9,469 bases of DNA from assembly GCA_964484515.1 (NCBI GenBank), contig CAZAGT010000190.1:1-9469 (forward strand), read 5' to 3'. Position 1 is the first letter of the stretch. Every line of letters begins with the position of its first letter. This DNA is from CAZAGT01 sp964484515. Lineage in GTDB: Bacteria; Desulfobacterota; DSM-4660; Desulfatiglandales; HGW-15. The notes beneath the pieces are model-generated. The model saw nothing but the letters and a program-made list of their open reading frames with translations, was not told the DNA's origin and did no database searches. Of the stretch, positions 1 through 4,924 are shown piece by piece. Both the position numbers and the translations under genes were made by a program.

Positions 1-57
1 CACCCTTGGCGCCTGGAATCTGCAGCATCCTCGACTTTTGCAACGTTAGGGTTAAGG

Positions 58-103
58 TGTTGCGACGGCGCGAGCCCTGAGGGAAAACCTCGCGTCAGCA
101 ACA
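58..103. repeat. Imperfect inverted repeat (hairpin) upstream of the PAS/DHp gene
   Basis: Two perfect 6-bp arms are stacked: TGTTGC (58-63) pairs with GCAACA (98-103), and CGCGAG (69-74) pairs with CTCGCG (89-94). They are separated by an asymmetric internal loop (64-68 against 95-97). The 14-base apical loop contains a further CCC/GGG mini-stem (75-77 with 81-83). No T-run follows, so it is not a standard intrinsic terminator. It ends 54 bases before the next start codon and could be a 5'-leader structure or a protein-binding dyad. Function is unknown. Confidence 0.45.
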
Positions 104-157
104 GTTCAAGGCGGATCGCGGCTTGGTCGATTCTGGAAAACGAAACCATTGGGACTC

Positions 158-1240
158 ATGAAACCACGTCAGCAACAAGAAAAGCATACGCGGCCAATCA
201 CGAGGTCAGAGGCATCAACGGAACGGCCGGACCTGAAGAACAAGTTCCTGACGGATATCTTCCTGATAGCCCCCATCGGGGTTTATATCGTCCAGGACGG
301 AAAATTCCAGTTTGTCAATCCCGAGTTCCAGAAGATCACGGGCTTCAGGGAGGACGAATTGCTGGGGTCCGATTCTCTGAGGATCGTCGTCCCCGAGGAT
401 CGGGATTCAGTCAGGGAGAACGCGATCACGATGCTGAAGGGCGAGCGATCTTCGCCCTATGGGCATCGGGTCAACCGAAAAGACGGGGAGATCCGATATA
501 TCATTGAAACGGTGACCTCCGTTCTTTATGGAGGAAGACGCGCGACCCTAGGCAAGTTTATGGACGACACGGAGCGTGAAAGGGCCAAGGAGGCCTTGCG
601 GCTCTCGGAAGAGAAGTTTCAGAGGGCCTTCCGCGCCAGCCCGGACTGGCTTGTGATAAGCACGCTTGAAGACGGCTTCTATATTGATGTGAACGAGGCC
701 TTCCTGCGTACGACGGGATATCGCCGCGAAGAAGTGGTTGGACGCAGCTCGAATGAATTGGGGATCTGGGCTGATCCGGATATCCGGGCGAAGATGGTAG
801 AGACGCTCCGTGAGAAGGGAGCCGTGCGCGAGCTCGAAGCGAGATTTCGCATGAAGTCGGGCGAAATCCGCTATGTGCTATGGTCGGCAGAGGTGATTGA
901 TTACGGCGATGAGAAGTGCCTGATCGCCGTGACGCGCGATATCACGGCACGCAAGCGAGCGGAGGCGGAGAGGCTGAAGCGCGAAAAGGTTCAAGCGGTT
1001 CTCGAGATGGCCGGTGCTACGTGCCATGAATTGAACCAGCCGCTGCAATGTATCTATCTCATTCTCAATGAAATCCTGGAAAAACACCCCGGTAATGAAG
1101 ACATCGAAGAGATCAAGAAGCAGTTCGATCGAATAAGGGAGATCACGACCAAGCTGCAAGGCATCACAACGTACGAGACAAAAGAATACATCAGCGGATC
1201 AAGGATCGTTGATATCGACAAGGCCTCAAAGACGCCCTGA
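158..1240 (+). CDS. PAS-PAS-DHp sensor protein lacking a HATPase domain (truncated histidine kinase-like)
   Basis: This is a soluble signalling protein of about 360 residues with no signal peptide or membrane segment, so it should be cytoplasmic. PAS 1 spans roughly residues 33-138 (IGVYIVQDGKFQFVNPEF, then KDGEIRY) and PAS 2 roughly 150-265 (DWLVI, MKSGEIRYVLW, ending AVTRDITARKRAEAE). A dimerisation/phosphotransfer (DHp) helix pair follows at about 280-338, with the H-box CHELNQPLQ placing the candidate phospho-acceptor at His290. The protein stops about 20 residues after the second DHp helix, with the tail SGSRIVDIDKAS. No N-, G1- or G2-box ATPase region follows, and the 3' flank has no continuing frame that would restore one, so this does not look like a recent frameshift. 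It might accept phosphate from another kinase or act as a PAS-regulated dimerisation partner. The start is uncertain: ATG at 158 is preferred over an in-frame TTG at 149, and neither has a strong ribosome-binding site. Confidence 0.85.
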   Translation: MKPRQQQEKHTRPITRSEASTERPDLKNKFLTDIFLIAPIGVYIVQDGKFQFVNPEFQKITGFREDELLGSDSLRIVVPEDRDSVRENAITMLKGERSSPYGHRVNRKDGEIRYIIETVTSVLYGGRRATLGKFMDDTERERAKEALRLSEEKFQRAFRASPDWLVISTLEDGFYIDVNEAFLRTTGYRREEVVGRSSNELGIWADPDIRAKMVETLREKGAVRELEARFRMKSGEIRYVLWSAEVIDYGDEKCLIAVTRDITARKRAEAERLKREKVQAVLEMAGATCHELNQPLQCIYLILNEILEKHPGNEDIEEIKKQFDRIREITTKLQGITTYETKEYISGSRIVDIDKASKTP

Positions 1241-1272
1241 TCCATCGGCCGCAAGTCAAGTCTTTTGGGCCT
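1221..1272. repeat. Imperfect 13-bp inverted repeat across the end of the PAS/DHp gene
   Basis: AGGCCTCAAAGAC (1221-1233) pairs with GTCTTTTGGGCCT (1260-1272): 11 Watson-Crick pairs, one G-T wobble and one mismatch, with a 26-base loop that includes the TGA stop. It could stabilise the 3' end of the transcript. No T-tract follows, so I do not call it an intrinsic terminator. Confidence 0.4.
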
Positions 1273-1309
1273 CCGGATGATGATCTCTTACGACTCCCTT
1301 GAAACCTTG

Positions 1310-1334
1310 AGCTGACAGCTATGAGCTGATGGCT
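1310..1334 (+). repeat. Two-unit degenerate tandem repeat (AGCTGAYRGCT)
   Basis: AGCTGACAGCT (1310-1320) and AGCTGATGGCT (1324-1334) match at 9 of 11 positions with a 14-base period. A related block, CTGACCGCTGATAG, reads on the minus strand at 2355-2368. Similar low-complexity units thus lie in inverted orientation on both sides of the ADP-ribosylglycohydrolase gene. Function is unknown. Confidence 0.35.
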
Positions 1335-1363
1335 TCCTGATCGTCGCTTCGCGCGAGCAGGAC

Positions 1364-2302
1364 TCAATCGGTACTACTCGAACGCTTCTGGCCATTTGCC
1401 CGAATTTTCGAGAGTAGATCCAAGATCTCCCGACCTTTCCGCAGTCCTTCAACCCATTCCACGGGAAGACCTTCCACGCCTTGATAGGCAGCCAGCACCA
1501 TGCCGACAATCATGGCCCGGGCTGCGCTGTCTCCCCCTGCCATGACCGCCTGGATCATGGCCTCTCTCAAGTCATTTTCATATTTGGCGACGAGGTGCAC
1601 CACGCCGGGAAATGCCTCATGAACATGGCAACTTTGTCCAAACCGTACCAGGGTTGCAAGACTCTCATCCCCGGCTGATTTGATCCCCCGTCCGACCCAC
1701 GCATGAAGCGGCGAGTCCCCGAAGTTTTGTTGGGCGACGGTTTCCATGGCGGAAAGTGGGGAGGTACCATGTAAGACCTCCCAAGAGACCCGGGCAAAGA
1801 ACTCTGCGCCAGCGATGACGGAGCTGTCCTGATGGGTCATTCCGGTTTGGGCTCGAGCCGCACTCACCAGCAGATCACATTGATCCCGGTAAAAGTAGAC
1901 CAGCGGCGCGATACGCGCCGCCCCGGCGAGATCATTGGAAGATGAGCCGGCCGTTTTAGGTGGATTACCACGAGCGAGATTATGCAGCGTGGCTTTGGTG
2001 GCCTGATCGTAATAGCCTTCGTAGTCCTTGAAAAGGGCCTGCCAGCGGACGGCAAAATCCGTAAGATCAAAACCCTTACTGGCGGCTACCGATTCTAGGA
2101 GCACGACCGTCTGATCTCCGTAATGGGTGAACTCCCCAAGCTCTTTGGTCGGATGATAGGAATCGGGGGGCGGTTTGAGGTACTTTTCAACGCGACCGAA
2201 TTCTTTCACGATTCGGTTTGGGTCGTATATCCAATGAACACCCAGCGCGAGCGAGTCTCCCGCAAATGAGGCCATGACCATGGCCTCCTCTTTACCTTTC
2301 AT
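1364..2302 (-). CDS. ADP-ribosylglycohydrolase-family protein, J1-crystallin-like variant
   Basis: This 312-residue protein is about the usual family length and has no signal peptide, so it should be cytoplasmic. Family landmarks appear in order: FAGDSLALGVHWIYD (residues 13-27), HYGDQT (60-65, where canonical members have TDDT), SSNDLAGAARIAPL (120-133), TGMTHQDSSVIAG (153-165) and GGDSAARAMIVG (256-267, where canonical members have GGDTDT). Canonical members bind two Mg2+ ions through these Asp/Thr residues and remove ADP-ribose from proteins or small molecules. Here the Asp and Thr after GGD are replaced by Ala, a pattern I recall from the J1-crystallin-like branch. Hydrolase activity is therefore uncertain and the substrate unknown. 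It stands alone on the minus strand between two plus-strand genes. The ATG is fixed by a strong ribosome-binding site. Confidence 0.85.
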   Translation of the reverse strand: MKGKEEAMVMASFAGDSLALGVHWIYDPNRIVKEFGRVEKYLKPPPDSYHPTKELGEFTHYGDQTVVLLESVAASKGFDLTDFAVRWQALFKDYEGYYDQATKATLHNLARGNPPKTAGSSSNDLAGAARIAPLVYFYRDQCDLLVSAARAQTGMTHQDSSVIAGAEFFARVSWEVLHGTSPLSAMETVAQQNFGDSPLHAWVGRGIKSAGDESLATLVRFGQSCHVHEAFPGVVHLVAKYENDLREAMIQAVMAGGDSAARAMIVGMVLAAYQGVEGLPVEWVEGLRKGREILDLLSKIRANGQKRSSSTD

Positions 2303-2306
2303 CGAA

Positions 2307-2316
2307 CTCCTCCTTT
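2307..2316 (-). promoter_or_regulatory. Ribosome-binding site of the ADP-ribosylglycohydrolase gene
   Basis: On the minus strand this reads AAAGGAGGAG and ends 4 bases before the ATG at 2302, with the AGGAGG core about 6 bases away. It is a near-perfect Shine-Dalgarno match and supports the chosen start. Confidence 0.75.
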
Positions 2317-2383
2317 GGCCTTAAGGTGTCTAGATACAACCAGGTAGCGTTCAACTATCAGCGGTCAGTCTGTGGTCTGCCGA

Positions 2384-2409
2384 CCCCCGATCCCCAAGCC
2401 CCGGTCCCC
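2384..2409 (-). other. G-quadruplex motif: four G4-5 tracts with 3-base loops
   Basis: The plus strand has C-runs at 2384-2388, 2392-2395, 2399-2402 and 2406-2409, separated by GAT, AAG and GGT. The minus strand therefore has four tracts of 4-5 G with three 3-base loops, the classic pattern of a stable intramolecular quadruplex. It lies 82-107 bases upstream of the minus-strand ADP-ribosylglycohydrolase start, on that gene's coding strand, so it could fold in the promoter DNA or the 5' leader RNA. Confidence 0.7.
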
Positions 2410-2439
2410 TGCTCACCATCGACTCCTAACTTCCGGTAT

Positions 2440-2538
2440 GAAACCTCATGAAATGAGGTCTGTGATGCCCGATGGCCGGGCAACGCACCGCGAAAGGCCT
2501 GAAGATGTCAAATCCAACTCCCGCTATCATGAGGTTTC
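2440..2538. repeat. Nested inverted repeats (possible structured RNA or DNA)
   Basis: A perfect 12-bp inverted repeat, GAAACCTCATGA (2440-2451) with TCATGAGGTTTC (2527-2538), encloses a perfect 6-bp hairpin TGCCCG/CGGGCA (2466-2471 with 2477-2482). The left arm can alternatively pair with ATGAGGT (2453-2459) in a tight 7-bp hairpin with a 3-base loop. These are mutually exclusive folds. The right half lies in the dispersed repeat. The 12-bp left arm is absent from the other repeat copy, which argues against a conserved RNA. Confidence 0.45.
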
Positions 2539-2566
2539 CCGATCGATCAACCTGGCCACCCTCCAG
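2471..2566 (+). repeat. Dispersed repeat, copy A
   Basis: Aligned without gaps to the reverse complement of 9273-9368, this segment matches at 67 of 96 positions (about 70%, counted by eye). The best-conserved parts are ATGGCCGGGC near the left end, GTCAAAT in the middle, and GTTTCCC followed by TCGATCAA on the right. In the same relative frame both copies translate to GRAT...VK...HEVSRSI. Differences fall 13, 7 and 9 at codon positions 1, 2 and 3, which does not look like protein-level selection. It is likely a non-coding interspersed element. Confidence 0.6.
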
Positions 2567-2640
2567 AGGCGGGTAAACCCTTGCGGCAAGCGGCGGGGCT
2601 GGCTCTTGATCATGGACCTTCCTGGTCGTGTCGGTCTAAA

Positions 2641-2649
2641 TGATATACT
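2641..2649 (+). promoter_or_regulatory. Candidate extended -10 promoter for the cvpA-mazG-mtgA run
   Basis: TGATATACT contains the extended -10 pattern TGnTATAnT (TG at 2641-2642, TATACT at 2644-2649). No clear -35 element lies 16-18 bases upstream, as is usual for extended -10 promoters. Transcription would start near 2656, giving a leader of about 100 bases before the cvpA-like start. Confidence 0.4.
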
Positions 2650-2757
2650 GGCGGCGTCAATCAGAAATTGTGACCCAATATCATCCTTGTCAAATCTGAC
2701 CCTCCACTGAGGACAATCACCTTGACCTCAATGAAGCCCCTCTGATAGAAGGACCGT

Positions 2758-3297
2758 ATGAATCTCCTTGATATTATTATCATTGCGCTGATTCTCTTGC
2801 TCGTTGTCAAAGGCTTCTATCGCGGTTTCTTCCGCGAGACGGCCTCGCTGATAGGCATCATCCTGGGTATTTGGCTGGCAAACCGCTATCAACCCCTGCT
2901 CACAGGTTACTTGAGGGCCTACCTGCCCAACACCCCGCTGCTCCCTTTTATCAGCTTCGCGGTCATATTTATTCTGGTGTTGATCGCAGCCAATCTCCTC
3001 GGTGTTTTTCTAAGCCTCCTTTCTAAAAGGGCTAGTCTTGGGTGGACCGACCGAAGCCTCGGAGCCGGTATGGCCCTGGCCAAAGGGATGGTCGTGATCT
3101 ATTTGACCATCATCATGCTCACGTTCTATCTACCGGAAGCCGCGCCCCTGATCGCGAAGTCGAAGATGGCCCGTTTGATTACCCTATCCTCTCAATCGGT
3201 AATCCGCATGATCTCACCGAATGCCAGCCCCGTTTGGAAGCAGAGGCTTGAACAAGATGGGAAGGAACACAGCAGCCTGATCGCTGAAAAGTCGTAG
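2758..3297 (+). CDS. cvpA: CvpA-family inner-membrane protein
   Basis: This 179-residue protein is very hydrophobic, with four probable membrane segments at about 4-18, 27-43, 61-88 and 103-125 and a polar C-terminal tail from about 155. Its N-terminus MNLLDIIIIALILLLVVKGF and the following YRGFFRETASLIGIILGIW are typical of the CvpA family. So is the later TDRSLGAGMALAKG (97-110), which corresponds to the family's R-x-LG-x3-G-x2-KG region. CvpA was named for its need in colicin V production in E. coli and is linked to envelope homeostasis; its molecular function is not settled. The ATG has GAAGGA 4 bases upstream (2748-2753). mazG follows after 13 bases, so the two are almost certainly co-transcribed. 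Confidence 0.88.
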   Translation: MNLLDIIIIALILLLVVKGFYRGFFRETASLIGIILGIWLANRYQPLLTGYLRAYLPNTPLLPFISFAVIFILVLIAANLLGVFLSLLSKRASLGWTDRSLGAGMALAKGMVVIYLTIIMLTFYLPEAAPLIAKSKMARLITLSSQSVIRMISPNASPVWKQRLEQDGKEHSSLIAEKS

Positions 3298-3310
3298 GAC
3301 GTAGCCAAAT

Positions 3311-4027
3311 ATGATGAAAAAAGATGAATTGTCAACGGCCGTTTGGGGTCTTATCGAACTCGTCGATCGTCTTCGCGGTCCCGATGGTTGCCCATGGGAT
3401 GCCAAGCAGACACCGGCCACCATCAAGATGTACCTGCTCGAGGAGAGCTACGAGGTGGTCGACGCTATTGAAAGGGGGTCGACCGAGGATGTCTGTCAAG
3501 AATTGGGTGACCTGCTCTTCCAAATCATTTTCTTGGCTCGTTTGGCCGCTGAAAAAGGCGAGTTTGATTTCGTGACCGTCATGGAGAGGATCACTCTGAA
3601 GATGACCAGGCGTCATCCGCATGTCTTCGGCGAGGCCAATCTGCAGAATGCCGAAGAGGTGGCCGACCATTGGGCGGCGATCAAGCGCAGGGAGCGGGAG
3701 TCAGCGAAGCGAACGACCTCGTCGCCTCCAGGGCTTCCCAAGGATCTGCCGGCCCTCCTCGCGGCTCACCGGTTGTCTGAGAGACTGTCCAGGATCGGGA
3801 TGAGGCCCAAGGGACGGGACGAAATCGGTTCTCGAGTTGCAGAGGGGAGTGAGAAGCTCAAACAGATGGGGCCTGATCAGGATCCCGCGAAGGTCGGGGA
3901 GCGGATCGCTGTCCTCCTCTTCGATATTGCGGATTTTGCAAGGCGTTGGGGGCTGAATGCGGAGCATCTTTTGCGGACGGCAAATCGGACATTCGGCGCC
4001 CGCGAGGTCGAAGCCGAGTCGAGGTAG
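3311..4027 (+). CDS. mazG: MazG nucleoside triphosphate pyrophosphohydrolase
   Basis: This is a cytoplasmic all-alpha NTP pyrophosphatase (NTP to NMP plus PPi) thought to remove non-canonical or excess nucleotides. The 238 residues form the usual tandem arrangement. The N-terminal domain has LRGPDGCPWDAKQT (21-34), the metal-binding EExxE as EESYE (44-48), the second motif ELGDLLFQ (64-71) and RHPHVFGEAN (101-110). After a Ser/Pro linker (137-143), the C-terminal repeat starts at LPALLAAHRLSERLSRIG. There the EExxE position reads AEGSE (177-181) and ELGD reads RIAV (198-201), so its metal ligands are largely lost. It is somewhat shorter than E. coli MazG. Tandem ATGs at 3311 and 3314 are possible starts. 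mtgA begins 40 bases downstream. Confidence 0.92.
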   Translation: MMKKDELSTAVWGLIELVDRLRGPDGCPWDAKQTPATIKMYLLEESYEVVDAIERGSTEDVCQELGDLLFQIIFLARLAAEKGEFDFVTVMERITLKMTRRHPHVFGEANLQNAEEVADHWAAIKRRERESAKRTTSSPPGLPKDLPALLAAHRLSERLSRIGMRPKGRDEIGSRVAEGSEKLKQMGPDQDPAKVGERIAVLLFDIADFARRWGLNAEHLLRTANRTFGAREVEAESR

Positions 4028-4067
4028 GATCGGTACGGCTGAGTAGGCGTGGACGAGGTACCCGGAA

Positions 4068-4802
4068 TTGCCTCGGGATCGAAAAGCAAAAAGGCGAAGA
4101 AGCATTTTCAGTTGGACCTTAGGGTTTTGCGGCCAACTTCTGTTCTTGCTGATCATTCTTACCGCTCTTCAGATTCTGGTGCTGAGATTCATCAACCCGC
4201 CGTTCACCCTCCACACAGCATGGCGCTGGATTGACGGCAAAGCGACGGGCAGGCCCTTTCAATGGCCTCTCCATTATTGGCGCAATCTGGAGGGGCTCTC
4301 CCCGGACCTGGTCAAGGCCGTTTTGGCGGGCGAGGACCAGAGATTCTTCAGGCACCATGGATTTGATTTCATCGAAATCGATCAAGCCCTCCGTGAGCTG
4401 ATGAGGGACAAGCGCGTCCGCGGAGCGAGCACGATCAGCATGCAGGTCGCCAGGACGGTTTTTCTATGGCCTGAGAGGAATTGGCTGCGGAAGATCGCCG
4501 AAGCCTATTACACCGTTATGATTGAAACCCTTTGGGACAAGAAGAGAATCCTGGAGGTATATCTCAACACGGTTGACTGGGGCTCCGGAATCGTCGGGGC
4601 TGAGGCGGCGGCCCGAAAATACTTCGGCAAGGCTTCGGATCGCATCACTCCCTCCGAGGCGGCCCTCCTGGCCGCCATTTTACCCAGTCCACACAAATGG
4701 TCGCCGCTTGACCCCACGGAGACAGTCAGGTCGAGACAGGAGAGAATCCTGCGCGATATGCAAAAGATGCCCCTGCCGGATTCGCCTGGCTTTATGGACT
4801 GA
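4068..4802 (+). CDS. mtgA: Monofunctional biosynthetic peptidoglycan glycosyltransferase
   Basis: This enzyme polymerises lipid II into glycan strands on the periplasmic face of the inner membrane. The 244 residues match the usual MtgA length. A basic N-terminus (residues 2-11) precedes one membrane anchor (about 18-40). The GT51 domain then shows AVLAGEDQRFFRHHGFDF (84-101) with the catalytic Glu89, RGASTISMQVART (118-130), ETLWDKKRILEVYLN (153-167) and WGSGIVGAEAAARKYFGK (171-188). No transpeptidase domain follows, hence monofunctional. The start is a TTG, the only start codon between an in-frame upstream stop (4044) and the membrane anchor, with a GAGG about 9 bases upstream. It follows mazG in the same direction, which suggests an operon. 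Confidence 0.92.
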   Translation: MPRDRKAKRRRSIFSWTLGFCGQLLFLLIILTALQILVLRFINPPFTLHTAWRWIDGKATGRPFQWPLHYWRNLEGLSPDLVKAVLAGEDQRFFRHHGFDFIEIDQALRELMRDKRVRGASTISMQVARTVFLWPERNWLRKIAEAYYTVMIETLWDKKRILEVYLNTVDWGSGIVGAEAAARKYFGKASDRITPSEAALLAAILPSPHKWSPLDPTETVRSRQERILRDMQKMPLPDSPGFMD

Positions 4803-4911
4803 GCTGTTTACTTTGAGATGAAGGGCAACCCGGCGGAGGCATCGGGGGAGCAAAAACGCGCCCCTGAAGGGCATCCAAACGAGCCCTATCTTGAGTTGCT
4901 GAGAGTGGACA

Positions 4912-4916
4912 AGAGG
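4912..4916 (+). promoter_or_regulatory. Ribosome-binding site deciding the GTG start of the sensor kinase
   Basis: AGAGG lies 8 bases before GTG at 4925. The alternative ATG at 4949 has no purine-rich site at a useful distance, so the GTG is preferred. Confidence 0.5.
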
Positions 4917-4924
4917 CATATTTC

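Larger units (their letters stand above)
2303..2757. other. Gene-free 455-base divergent intergenic region
   Basis: This region separates the divergent ADP-ribosylglycohydrolase and cvpA-like genes. An open frame of 112 codons runs through it (2372-2710, +). It has no good ribosome-binding site and its composition looks non-coding. Where it overlaps the dispersed repeat, differences between the two copies are not concentrated at third codon positions, so I do not call it a gene. The region holds a minus-strand G-quadruplex motif (2384-2409), nested inverted repeats (2440-2538), a dispersed repeat copy (2471-2566) and an extended -10 promoter (2641-2649). Confidence 0.6.

Noticed and set aside
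1..504. Long open plus-strand frame from base 1, in frame 1.
   Set aside because: Most of it overlaps the PAS domain in another frame and its translation has no domain character, so it is a shadow frame.
2440..2538. Resemblance to an S-box (SAM-I/IV) riboswitch: a closing stem, GCCCGATG, GCCGGGCAAC and AAATCC in the expected order.
   Set aside because: The core GAGGGA kink-turn and GGTGC segments are missing. The downstream genes are not methionine-related. Part of the segment is a dispersed repeat whose other copy lacks the closing stem. A cmscan hit to RF00162, RF00634 or RF01725 would reverse this.
2372..2710. 112-codon open frame in the divergent intergenic region.
   Set aside because: No ribosome-binding site, no recognisable domain, low-complexity basic translation. 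Its best conserved part is a repeat with no codon-level constraint.
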